NCBI RefSeq assembly: GCF_002251295.1
Contig: NZ_NPJA01000021.1
Span: forward strand, 1 to 64,000
DNA length: 64,000 nucleotides
Source of the DNA: Prevotella sp. P5-50
Lineage (GTDB): Bacteria; Bacteroidota; Bacteroidia; Bacteroidales; Bacteroidaceae
Direction of reading: 5' to 3'
Shown here: one piece after another, positions 24,619 through 32,478 of the stretch
How the letters are laid out: each line of letters starts with the position of its first letter
Numbering within the stretch: position 1 is the first letter of the stretch
The notes under the pieces: generated by a model
Databases searched by the model: none
The model's input: only the letters and a program-made list of their open reading frames with translations
What the model was told of the DNA's origin: nothing
Made by a program: the position numbers and the translations under genes

Positions 24619-25560
24619 ATGAAACCTACATTATTCTTATTGGCTGCCGGAATGGGAAGTCGTTACGGCGGACTCAAACAACTTGACGGACTGGGACCTA
24701 ATGGTGAAACCATTATGGACTATAGTATCTATGATGCCATACAAGCCGGATTTGGCAAAATCGTATGGGTAATCAGAAAAGACTTTGAAGAGCAGTTCCG
24801 TACACAGATTCTTGCTAAGTATCAACATAAGGTTCCATGCGAACTCTGCTTCCAGGCACTTGACGCATTACCCGAAGGCTTTAGCGTTCCAGAAGGACGA
24901 CAGAAACCATGGGGTACCAATCATGCCGTACTGATGGGTAAGGATGTTATCAAAGAACCATTCTGTGTCATCAACTGCGATGACTTCTATAATCGCGACG
25001 CCTTTATGGTCATCGGAAAGTTCCTTAGCGAACTGCCTGAAGGTGCTAAAAACCAGTATGCTATGGTTGGATTCCGCGTAGGAAACACCCTGAGCGAGAA
25101 TGGTACCGTAGCACGCGGCATCTGCTCTACCGATGCAGAAGGACATCTGACAACCGTTGTTGAACGTACCGAGATTGTACGTTGCGCAGAAGATGGTTCA
25201 AATGCCGGTGCAGTAACAGAAGCCATCCGCTATAAGGATGAAAATGGTAAATGGATTGAAGTAGCAGACAATACTCCTGTGTCAATGAACATGTGGGGCT
25301 TCACTCCCGACTATTTCAACTATTCACAGGATGAGTTTAAAGCATTCCTCTCAGATCCGAAGAACATAGAAAATCTGAAGGCAGAATTTTTCATTCCATT
25401 GATGGTCAACAAACTCATCAACGAGAAGACTGCTACCGTTAAGGTACTAGACACCACCTCTAAGTGGTTTGGAGTGACCTACGCAGCCGACCGTGAAGAT
25501 ACCGTGAAGAGAATTAAGAAACTGGTAAATGAAGGTGTCTATCCTAACAAATTGTTTTGA
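24619..25560 (+). CDS. Sugar nucleotidyltransferase (NTP_transferase family)
   Basis: A 313-residue cytosolic protein with a Rossmann-like nucleotidyltransferase fold. The N-terminal LLAAGMGSRYGGLKQLD is the nucleotide-binding signature. KPWGTNHAVLMG and CVINCDDFYNRDAF carry the substrate and metal (D-D) sites. It resembles glucose-1-phosphate thymidylyl- or uridylyl-type enzymes, but the NTP and sugar cannot be read from sequence. Promoter directly upstream. It overlaps nrnA by one base (TGATG). Confidence 0.8.
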   Translation: MKPTLFLLAAGMGSRYGGLKQLDGLGPNGETIMDYSIYDAIQAGFGKIVWVIRKDFEEQFRTQILAKYQHKVPCELCFQALDALPEGFSVPEGRQKPWGTNHAVLMGKDVIKEPFCVINCDDFYNRDAFMVIGKFLSELPEGAKNQYAMVGFRVGNTLSENGTVARGICSTDAEGHLTTVVERTEIVRCAEDGSNAGAVTEAIRYKDENGKWIEVADNTPVSMNMWGFTPDYFNYSQDEFKAFLSDPKNIENLKAEFFIPLMVNKLINEKTATVKVLDTTSKWFGVTYAADREDTVKRIKKLVNEGVYPNKLF

Positions 25561-26594
25561 TGCTGAATAACATTATGACTGAAGGGGAGTGCAGTAAACT
25601 GCGCTCCCTTATACATCATGCCAACAACATCGTTTTATGCTGTCATGTCAGTCCTGATGGTGACGCCATAGGTTCGGTATTGGGAATGGCAGAAGTTCTC
25701 AAGTGCATGGGCAAGGAACCCGTAATGGTGGTACCTGACCAGTTTCCAGACTATCTGCAATGGTTGCCTAATACCGAAAAGATAGTACGCTACGATAAGC
25801 GAAGCGATTATGTCGATATGGTGTTGAAAATAGCTGACCTTGTAATCTGTCTCGATTTCAACGCTCTGTCTCGTACCGACGATATGGAAGCCGCCCTGGA
25901 GGCATGTACTGCACCCCGTGTACTCATAGACCATCATCTCAACCCCAGCATAGCGTGTCAGGTCTGCGTGTCCCATCCCAATATGTCATCTGCCAGCGAA
26001 CTTGTGTTCCGTGTGGCTTGGCAGTTGGGACTGTTTGAACAGCTCGGACGCCATTTTGCAACAGCCGTCTATTGTGGCATGATGACAGATACAGGAGGGT
26101 TTACTTTCAACTCCAACTCGCCTGAGACATTTTATATCATCAGCCAACTCCTGACCAAGCACATCAATAAGGATAAGATTTATCGTAATGTCTATCATAA
26201 TTACAGCGAGTCGCGCCTGCGCCTTGTAGGCCATGTGTTGTGCAATCGCCTCGTGGTTGATGCTAAGCGTCACGCTGCCTATTACACCCTCACGCGTGAA
26301 GACCAAAAAAACTTCAACTTCATTAAAGGAGATGCGGAGGGAATTGTTAATATGCCATTGCAAATTAAAGGATTACGACTTTCTATCTCGCTTCGAGAAG
26401 ATACTGAGAAACCCAATCTCGTTATGGTAAGCCTTCGCTCGGTTGATGATTTCCCATGCAACTTGATGGCTGCCGACTTTTTCAACGGGGGAGGACACCT
26501 CAATGCCTCAGGTGGCAAGTTGCATTGCACCATAGAAGAGGCCGTGAAAGTGGTGGAAAGAGCTTTTTTGGCATACGAAGACAAGTTAAAGTAG
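25560..26594 (+). CDS. DHH-family phosphoesterase, NrnA-like
   Basis: A 344-residue DHH/DHHA1 phosphoesterase similar to NrnA, which degrades short oligoribonucleotides and dephosphorylates pAp. Motifs: CCHVSPDGDAIGS (motif I), VICLDFNALSR (II), VLIDHHLNP (III, the DHH), GMMTDTGGF (IV) and the C-terminal DHHA1 GGGHLNASGG. The ATG at 25560 overlaps the previous stop (TGATG); the TTG one codon upstream is not used. NanoRNA or cyclic-dinucleotide product turnover is the likely role, inferred from the family. Confidence 0.88.
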   Translation: MLNNIMTEGECSKLRSLIHHANNIVLCCHVSPDGDAIGSVLGMAEVLKCMGKEPVMVVPDQFPDYLQWLPNTEKIVRYDKRSDYVDMVLKIADLVICLDFNALSRTDDMEAALEACTAPRVLIDHHLNPSIACQVCVSHPNMSSASELVFRVAWQLGLFEQLGRHFATAVYCGMMTDTGGFTFNSNSPETFYIISQLLTKHINKDKIYRNVYHNYSESRLRLVGHVLCNRLVVDAKRHAAYYTLTREDQKNFNFIKGDAEGIVNMPLQIKGLRLSISLREDTEKPNLVMVSLRSVDDFPCNLMAADFFNGGGHLNASGGKLHCTIEEAVKVVERAFLAYEDKLK

Positions 26595-26626
26595 TCTAAA
26601 CGTGACAATAATTGCGGAATAATTCG

Positions 26627-26634
26627 TAATTTTG
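26627..26634 (+). promoter_or_regulatory. -7 element TAATTTTG
   Basis: TAnnTTTG match 31 bases before the ATG of the DUF4827 lipoprotein gene. No clear -33 was found. Confidence 0.55.
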
Positions 26635-26664
26635 TGCCGATAAACCCAATAGTAACAACAAAGA

Positions 26665-27327
26665 ATGAAAAAAACATCCTATCTGATGCTACTGGCGATG
26701 GTCGTATCGCTCTTTGCAGCTTGTAACGACTATGAAACCTATAGCGACTTGAAAAAGAAGGAACGACAGGCTATCAGCAAATTTCTTGTCGATTCGGCTA
26801 TCAACGTCATTAGTGAAAAACAGTTTGAAGAACAAGGACAAACCACTGATCTTAAGAAAAATCAATATGTGTTGCTCGACAAGAGTGGCGTCTATATGCA
26901 GATTATCCGTAAAGGCTGCGGACAGCAGGTAGAGAGTGGAAAAACCGTCAACGTGCTCTGTCGCTTCTCTGAAACAAATATCCTGACCGACTCTATGCTC
27001 ATCCGCAACGATATAGTAGGAACCATCTATATGAATGGTCAGTATATCGACGTGTCACAGTATGTGGATAAGATGACCGTACAGCGCAATGGAAGCACCT
27101 TCCAGGCATCCTTCGTTTCGGGCATGATGCAACTCTACCACGGCACATCTTCCGTACCCTCCGGATGGCTTGTCCCCTTGCTTTATATCAACGTAGGACG
27201 CCCCCTCCAGGAAGGTGACGAGATTGCTAAGGTGAAACTTATCGTACCCCATTCACAAGGCACACAGACTGCCAGTCAGTCGGTTTATCCTGCCTTTTAC
27301 GTCATTACCTATCAACGAGACAATTAA
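26665..27327 (+). CDS. DUF4827 lipoprotein
   Basis: A 220-residue lipoprotein. The signal sequence ends in SLFAACND, a lipobox with Cys at ~20. The mature part (GVYMQIIRKGCG ... VNVLCRFSETNI ... GWLVPLLYINVG ... YPAFYVITYQ) fits DUF4827, whose fold is FKBP-like, so it may be a periplasmic peptidyl-prolyl isomerase or chaperone relative. Catalytic ability is not evident. glmM follows after 25 bases. Confidence 0.8.
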   Translation: MKKTSYLMLLAMVVSLFAACNDYETYSDLKKKERQAISKFLVDSAINVISEKQFEEQGQTTDLKKNQYVLLDKSGVYMQIIRKGCGQQVESGKTVNVLCRFSETNILTDSMLIRNDIVGTIYMNGQYIDVSQYVDKMTVQRNGSTFQASFVSGMMQLYHGTSSVPSGWLVPLLYINVGRPLQEGDEIAKVKLIVPHSQGTQTASQSVYPAFYVITYQRDN

Positions 27328-27352
27328 AATCACACTAATATAAACCAACATC

Positions 27353-28768
27353 ATGACACTCATCAAGTCTATCTCTGGTATCCGTGGAACTATAGGAGGT
27401 CCCACAGGCGATACGCTTAATCCTCTTGACATTGTAAAGTTCACAACGGCTTATGCCCAGTTCATCAAAAAGCAGGGCAATAATGGTGCTAAAGCCGATT
27501 TCAACAACCATCGTCCAACCATCGTCGTAGGACGTGACGCTCGCATGTCGGGAGTAATGGTCGATAATGTGGTTTGTGGCACACTCATCGGTATGGGATT
27601 CGATGTGGTCAATATCGGTCTCGCCACTACACCTACCACAGAACTGGCTGTAAGCATGCTCGGTGCCGATGGTGGTATCATCATTACCGCCTCACATAAT
27701 CCACGCCAGTGGAACGCCCTCAAATTGCTCAACAGCAATGGAGAGTTTCTTACCGCTGCCGATGGCGCTGAAGTGTTGGCAACGGCAGAAAGTGAGTGCT
27801 TCGATTATGCCGATGTAGATCACCTCGGTCATTATATCAATTGCGACGAAGCCGACAGTTGGCACATAGAAGAAGTACTTGGACTTGACCTCGTAGATCA
27901 GGAAGCTATCAAAAAGGCTGGCTTCAAAGTATGTGTCGATACTATCAATAGCGTAGGAGGCATCATTCTCCCTAAACTCCTTGATGAGCTGGGAGTGGAA
28001 TACACCATACTTAATGGCGAACCTACAGGTGATTTCGCCCATAACCCCGAACCCCTGGAGAAAAACCTTCAAGGCATCATGGACGAGATGAAAACCGGTA
28101 AATACGACCTCGGTATTGTTGTTGACCCCGATGTTGACCGCCTCGCCTTCATCTGTGAAGATGGTCGTATGTTTGGCGAAGAATACACGCTCGTCAGCGT
28201 GGCAGACTACGTCCTGTCGAAGACCAAAGGCAATACCGTCAGCAACCTGTCATCCACTCGTGCCCTGCGCGATGTCACAGAGCGTCATGGAGGAACTTAT
28301 TACGCATCAGCCGTAGGCGAAGTAAACGTGACTACCAAGATGAAGGAAGTAGATGCTGTTATTGGTGGCGAAGGAAACGGTGGAGTCATCTATCCCGAAT
28401 GTCATTACGGTCGTGATGCCCTTGTAGGCATAGCCCTCTTCCTTACCTCTCTTGCCCAGAAAGGCTGTAAGGTTAGCGAACTGCGTGCTCAGTTCCCCGA
28501 CTATCAGATAGCCAAGAATCGCATCGACCTCACTCCTGATACCGATGTTGACGCCATCCTCGTCAAGGTGAAGCAGATGTTCTCTGCCGACGCCACAGCC
28601 CATGTTAACGATATCGACGGTGTGAAGATTGATTTCCCCACCAAATGGGTACATCTGCGTAAGTCCAATACCGAGCCTATCATCCGGGTGTATAGTGAAG
28701 CCCCAACCATGGAAGAGGCTGACGAAATCGGCAAGAAGCTCATGCAGGTTGTATATGATATGCAATAA
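27353..28768 (+). CDS. glmM: Phosphoglucosamine mutase / phosphohexomutase
   Basis: A 471-residue alpha-D-phosphohexomutase. SISGIRGTIGG near the N-terminus, the catalytic serine loop ITASHNPRQWN (~105), the metal-binding DPDVDRLAF (~260), the sugar-specificity GGEGNGGVIYPE (~345) and the phosphate-binding RKSNTEPIIRVY near the C-terminus are all present. GlmM makes glucosamine-1-phosphate for UDP-GlcNAc synthesis; Bacteroidetes copies of this length are usually so annotated, though phosphomannomutase activity is possible. It pairs with glmS at 53.6 kb in the same pathway. A strong terminator follows. Confidence 0.85.
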   Translation: MTLIKSISGIRGTIGGPTGDTLNPLDIVKFTTAYAQFIKKQGNNGAKADFNNHRPTIVVGRDARMSGVMVDNVVCGTLIGMGFDVVNIGLATTPTTELAVSMLGADGGIIITASHNPRQWNALKLLNSNGEFLTAADGAEVLATAESECFDYADVDHLGHYINCDEADSWHIEEVLGLDLVDQEAIKKAGFKVCVDTINSVGGIILPKLLDELGVEYTILNGEPTGDFAHNPEPLEKNLQGIMDEMKTGKYDLGIVVDPDVDRLAFICEDGRMFGEEYTLVSVADYVLSKTKGNTVSNLSSTRALRDVTERHGGTYYASAVGEVNVTTKMKEVDAVIGGEGNGGVIYPECHYGRDALVGIALFLTSLAQKGCKVSELRAQFPDYQIAKNRIDLTPDTDVDAILVKVKQMFSADATAHVNDIDGVKIDFPTKWVHLRKSNTEPIIRVYSEAPTMEEADEIGKKLMQVVYDMQ

Positions 28769-28792
28769 GCAATAGCATGCAACAATATAGAG

Positions 28793-28827
28793 TAGGAGAG
28801 AAGCATCGTTTCTCTCCTATTTATTTT
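28793..28827 (+). terminator. Terminator of the DUF4827-glmM unit
   Basis: TAGGAGAGAA pairs with TTCTCTCCTA over a 7-base loop, followed by TTTATTTTTG. Confidence 0.8.
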
Positions 28828-28873
28828 TGCAAGTTCCCTCCCATTTAATGGCGCACCCGACAAACCAGGGGGA

Positions 28874-29858
28874 TTAAGCATATAGCTTTGTAAGTCTGAA
28901 AAGAAAGAACTTTATATCCGTTACTCCCCTTGAAGCAGCTCTAAACGCCTTAATTTTAGCATTGAATGACTCTGCAAAAGCATTAGTTGCCCTGTTGACA
29001 AAGAAGTTCAAGACTTCATCATAATGCTCGTAAAGCGTGGCGGCAATAACATTGAAACTCTTAAAGACAGAGTCGTCCACTTTGTTATACCAGCGTGCAA
29101 GCGAGAGTCTTGCAGCATCTTTGACGGTATTCTTGGAAAATATCATTCTTAATGAATATGCGTAAGCGAATATGCTTCTTTAAGATCAGGATATGTTTCA
29201 AAGAGCACCTCAGCTCTTTGTCTCTGACTTTCTGTCCATTTGTCGGCAGATTTGAAAAGCAAATATCTGCTGCGAGCCAACAACTGCTTGTGGTGTCACC
29301 GTTTGCAAGCACAATTGGAGTGTATGCTTCACCCAAACATTTGGCCTCTTCCCTGGTGTCCGTGTCTGCTTGAATAGCGTCCCATCTATGCGCGATGCGC
29401 ATCTCCTGCAAGGCATCACATGCAAGTTTCTGTATATGAAAGCGGTCTATGGTACGCATTGCATTCGGGAAACAGCGTCTGGCTATAAGTCGCATGGAAT
29501 TCGACATGTCCATTGTTATCTCCTTAACCATCAGTCTCTTGTCCTCATCAATGCGCATAAGTGCTTCCGTGACAACATCTGCCGCCACACCTTTTACAAT
29601 AGCAATGATGGTACCTTTACCCCCATGTGAAGATCTGTTGCTTACTATCGTGTACAGTTCACCGTTGCTTGGAGCCGTTTCGTCAATGCAGATGCTTTCA
29701 CCTATGTTTTCGGGAAAGACAAGCCAGTCTTCTGCATGCGATAGTTCGGACCATTCGCGATAGCCGCTGAGCACTTCCTTGTATTGCTTTTCAAACGTAT
29801 ACCCGTTTATGTGATAATAGTGGTCAAGCGAACGGGAGGTCGTAGGAATCGTCTCCAT
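28874..29858 (-). pseudogene. ISAon1-family transposase, two frameshifts
   Basis: The intact N-terminal two thirds start METIPTTSRS and show WSELSHAEDWLVFPENIG, SICIDETAPSNGELYTIV and EITMDMSNSM with DDE-type acidic residues, and IDRFHIQKLACDALQE. After LANGDTT near 29287 the reading frame is lost; the expected KQLLARSRYLLFKSADKW continues in another frame until SLTH, then a second shift near 29155 leads into SLRMIFSKNTVKDAARL and the conserved end NAFAESFNAKIKAF. One missing base and two extra bases explain this. The transposase should be inactive. Confidence 0.85.
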
Positions 29859-30204
29859 ACACTCCTTTTAAAAAAGCCGCAAACTCCTTGGAGTAGCGGG
29901 TTCCTTCAGCCTTCAGCTCATAAGAGTCGGAGAAGTATCGGTTATTCTGCTTGTCGTACCATTTGCGTCTTCTGACGATTAGATCAACACCTTTGTCGCG
30001 GATCGGGAAGTCACGTATAGTTACGGCCTCACAGAACCCTTTGAATTCAATCTCCGGGTTCTCTTTATATTCAGCCATAACCGATTCGTCAAGATAGATG
30101 CGAATAAGGGATGCCTCTTCTTCTACACGTACTACTTCAAAATTTGAAAGTATCTCTGATGGCAGTATCAACTGTGCCGATGTTAATAATCCTTGATTGT
30201 TCAT
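29824..30204 (-). CDS. ISAon1-family transposase N-terminal region protein
   Basis: A 126-residue intact first ORF of the insertion sequence. It matches the companion protein pattern of this IS group: LILPSEILSNFEVV, then IRIYLDE, FKGFCEAVTIRDFPIRDKG, VRRRKWYD and GTRYSKEFAAFLKGVYG. It overlaps the transposase frame by 35 bases. In related elements the two are made separately or joined by frameshifting; with the downstream frame broken it has no partner here. Confidence 0.85.
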   Translation of the reverse strand: MNNQGLLTSAQLILPSEILSNFEVVRVEEEASLIRIYLDESVMAEYKENPEIEFKGFCEAVTIRDFPIRDKGVDLIVRRRKWYDKQNNRYFSDSYELKAEGTRYSKEFAAFLKGVYGDDSYDLPFA

Positions 30205-30302
30205 GGTGCAAAGATATAAATTTTCTGTAGAATCAAAAAGCTTTCCCCCTAGGTTTATCGGGTGAGCCGTAATCCGTGTGGGCCATTAATCGGGTAGGTG
30301 AG

Positions 30303-30344
30303 ATACAAAAAAAAAGAGAGAAAAATAATATTTTTCTCTCTTTG
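30303..30344 (-). terminator. tRNA-Lys terminator
   Basis: Read on the minus strand, AAAGAGAGAAAAA pairs fully with TTTTTCTCTCTTT over a 5-base loop and continues into a run of T. It starts one base after the tRNA 3' end. Confidence 0.85.
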
Positions 30345-30417
30345 TACGCCTGCAGGGGTTCGAACCCTGGACACCCTGATTAAGAGTCAGGTGCTCTACC
30401 AACTGAGCTACAAGCGC
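30345..30417 (-). tRNA. tRNA-Lys (anticodon CTT)
   Basis: 73 bases that fold as a full cloverleaf: acceptor GCGCTTG/CAGGCGT with a G-U first pair, D arm GCTC/GAGC, anticodon arm CCTGA-CTCTTAA-TCAGG giving anticodon CTT (reads AAG), a short variable loop GTGTC, T arm CAGGG-TTCGAAC-CCCTG, and discriminator A. CCA is not encoded. It has its own promoter and terminator. Confidence 0.95.
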
Positions 30418-30439
30418 GTTGTTTTCTTGTTTGCGGTTG

Positions 30440-30471
30440 CAAAGGTACGACGTTTTTTTTTCCCCACCAAA
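30440..30471 (-). promoter_or_regulatory. tRNA-Lys promoter, TTTG-N20-TACCTTTG
   Basis: On the minus strand TACCTTTG lies at 30447-30440 with TTTG about 20 bases upstream. The -7 element ends 22 bases before the mature tRNA 5' end. Confidence 0.7.
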
Positions 30472-30500
30472 CTTTTTTGAGTTTTTTTTTGAAAAAACAT

Positions 30501-30531
30501 AAAAAAAGCCTCAAATTCATCATTTGAAGCC
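30501..30531 (-). terminator. Terminator of the acidic-tail hypothetical gene
   Basis: Minus-strand GCTTCAAAT pairs with ATTTGAGGC (one G-T pair) over a short loop, followed by seven T. Confidence 0.75.
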
Positions 30532-30570
30532 CTTTTCCACCATTTTATTTGGTGTTCTATTCGTTTCTTT

Positions 30571-31347
30571 TTAATCTTCTCCGCCGAAATCGGAAATACT
30601 TTCCGCCTCTTCGTCGGGATCACTTTCAATCTCAAAAGTGGTACGATAATTATCTTCGTTCATCACGTCATCGTCAAACGAATCGTCATCCTCGTCAGGA
30701 CTGTTGTAATTGTCTTCAGGGATTTCGTCCTCGTCGTGAGTTTCAAATTTCATTCTTGGTTTAACAGTCTCTGGTTTAAGTTTTGCGAAGATCGCCTCAA
30801 CCCATGTACCTTTTTCTACTTCAAGAACCTCAAAGCCATCAGCGACCTTCTTTTCATACATACCACCTTTCTTATGGAGTCTGTCTTTTGGCAAGGTAGT
30901 GGTAGAGATTTCAAAACCGCTTTCTATGATGTCTTGGATAGACTGTGACAGTGAGTCCCATCCACCTCCGAAATTACGTTCCAGCACCTCCATAAGTTTG
31001 GAAGCAGTAATGTGGCGGATATTTTCGTAGGTCAGGTCAGTAACGCGCATAATAGGGCGTTTACGGATGGCAATAATCATTTTTGCATTCTCATCGATAG
31101 AGAATGCTCCAACCTTATATCCTTGTTTCTCGTAGGCAGCGCGAATAGCAGGAGAGTCTTTCTTTATTTCTTCTACATTGAATGCAGAGCGTATGATGTC
31201 TGTGTAGCGACGGATATTTTCCTTGAAGTCGGGGTCTTTACTGCCGCCGTCCAAAATGCGGAAGATGTCGTTTTCCTGCACGTCCCATACCAAACTCTTA
31301 GTAAGTGCTTTCAGATTTAATGCTTTTTTCGTTGAAGAATCTTTCAT
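30571..31347 (-). CDS. Hypothetical protein with acidic C-terminal tail
   Basis: A 258-residue soluble protein of unrecognised family. Residues ~1-190 look folded (ALTKSLVWDVQENDIFRILDG, FSIDENAKMIIAIRKRP, FGGGWDSLSQSIQDIIESG). The last ~55 residues are extremely acidic with DEDE, DEDDDSFDDD and DPDEEAES runs, probably disordered. Acidic tails of this kind occur in proteins that bind basic partners or compete for nucleic-acid-binding surfaces; that is only a suggestion. It is a single-gene unit with its own promoter and terminator, next to tRNA-Lys. Confidence 0.75.
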   Translation of the reverse strand: MKDSSTKKALNLKALTKSLVWDVQENDIFRILDGGSKDPDFKENIRRYTDIIRSAFNVEEIKKDSPAIRAAYEKQGYKVGAFSIDENAKMIIAIRKRPIMRVTDLTYENIRHITASKLMEVLERNFGGGWDSLSQSIQDIIESGFEISTTTLPKDRLHKKGGMYEKKVADGFEVLEVEKGTWVEAIFAKLKPETVKPRMKFETHDEDEIPEDNYNSPDEDDDSFDDDVMNEDNYRTTFEIESDPDEEAESISDFGGED

Positions 31348-31380
31348 ATCTTTCTTTTTTCGTTTTTCTTAATTCGCTTG

Positions 31381-31388
31381 CAAAGATA
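31381..31388 (-). promoter_or_regulatory. -7 element TATCTTTG
   Basis: TAnnTTTG match on the minus strand, 33 bases before the ATG at 31347. Confidence 0.65.
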
Positions 31389-31684
31389 CGATATAGACTT
31401 TTAATATCCAAATTTTGAAGCAGCGAAAGCAAAGAGAACACACATTTTCTTTATGTACCTCTCATGTACCCTCCCTTTTTAACATCCCACAGATACCGCG
31501 GACTTTTATTTCTGATTTATGATCTGTGATTCTAGTTAAAGATTATTCTAAAGATTCTAGCGTAAGATTTACGTCATAGGTTGTTTTTATCTCATTCGGC
31601 AAAGAATAATTTTTGGTTTATTCTCTGCTCTCACTGCTCCATTGTAATAAGCAAATTTAAACCCACCAATTTTTCGTAAAGTTA

Positions 31685-31884
31685 ACCCACCAGTTTGTTT
31701 TTTATTATTTTTACTGTTTTTATCGAAAATTGTCTATCTGTTCTCCATTCTATAACAGCTTCCCTTTAAGTTTATCACTTCACATTTGTACAGTCAACGA
31801 TCCAACAATGCAGATGCTATTACTTCATCATCAAGTGTCTGTGCCCATTCTGTTGGAGATTTGTTTGTCGTTATGATTACAGAA
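31685..31884 (-). pseudogene. Fossil C-terminus of an IS21 IstB-like ATPase
   Basis: Minus-strand translation gives [19 protein letters not shown], then [10 protein letters not shown], a stop, LYKCEVINLKGSCYRMENR and a second stop. This order matches the C-terminal end of IstB, the AAA+ helper of IS21 elements (sensor I strand IITTN, ALLDR arginine region, then INLKG-SYRM). Only about 65 codons survive, with two in-frame stops, and no istA is nearby. The rest of 31390-31930 shows no gene. Confidence 0.7.
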
Positions 31885-31932
31885 GTTTAATGGTTTATTC
31901 TGTGTAAGGTGCAACCTTTTCGGAGGGAATAC

Positions 31933-31971
31933 AAAAAATCCCGACCGCACCTATGATGGTGGGTCGGGAAT
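31933..31971 (-). terminator. Terminator of the tkt-rpiB unit
   Basis: Minus-strand TCCCGACC-CACC pairs with GGTG-GGTCGGGA (one bulged base), followed by six T, about 40 bases after the rpiB stop. Confidence 0.8.
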
Positions 31972-32012
31972 CTATGTGGGAGACGGGGAGGGGGATACCT
32001 CCCGTTACCAGT

Positions 32013-32456
32013 TTAGCGAGTTACGGGAATCTTGTCAACACGCTTCTGATGGCGACCGCCTTCAAAAGTGGTTTTGAAGAATTCGTCCATAATCTTCTCC
32101 GCCATCTTGTTGTCGATGAAACGACCTGGCATGACCAGGACGTTGGCATCGTTGTGCTGACGGATGAGGTGGGAAATCTCAGGAATCCAAGCCAGTCCGG
32201 CACGAACACCCTGATGCTTGTTGAGGGTCATGGCAATACCTTCGCCTGAACCGCAGATGCCTATACCTGGATATACCTCGCCACTCTCGATGCCTTCTGC
32301 CAAAGCATGACCGAAGTCGGGATAATCGACGGAGGCGTCACTCCATGTGCCGTAGTCCTTATAGGCATAACCATGCTCTTCAAGATACTGAAGCACATAC
32401 TTCTTGAGAGCGAATCCTGCGTGGTCGCATGCCACGCCAACTGTCTTTACTTCCAT
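32013..32456 (-). CDS. rpiB: Ribose-5-phosphate isomerase B
   Basis: This 147-residue cytosolic RpiB interconverts ribose-5-phosphate and ribulose-5-phosphate. The ACDHAGFALKKYV active-site region (Asp and His), the SVDYPDFGHAL segment, the GICGSGEGIAMTLNK phosphate/catalytic loop with Cys, and R-binding NDANVLVMPGRFI are all present. It lies 34 bases after transketolase (start at 34491), so the two are cotranscribed and supply the non-oxidative pentose phosphate pathway below the arabinose operon. Confidence 0.95.
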   Translation of the reverse strand: MEVKTVGVACDHAGFALKKYVLQYLEEHGYAYKDYGTWSDASVDYPDFGHALAEGIESGEVYPGIGICGSGEGIAMTLNKHQGVRAGLAWIPEISHLIRQHNDANVLVMPGRFIDNKMAEKIMDEFFKTTFEGGRHQKRVDKIPVTR

Positions 32457-32478
32457 ATTAATTGTGTTTTGAGATTGT

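Larger units (their letters stand above)
28845..30289 (-). mobile_element. Decayed ISAon1-type insertion sequence
   Basis: About 1.45 kb. It carries the two-ORF transposase arrangement of the ISAon1 group (ISL3-like DDE): an N-terminal-region protein, then the catalytic protein, here frameshifted. Inner terminal inverted repeats are visible: GGCGCACCCGACAAACC at 28850 and, complemented, GGCTCACCCGATAAACC ending at 30268, both continuing into GGGGG-A and AAGC. TTAATGGC occurs at both outer ends (28845 and, complemented, to 30289), but the left end lacks about 17 bases found between the outer and inner parts of the right end. No target-site duplication was recognised. Confidence 0.75.
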
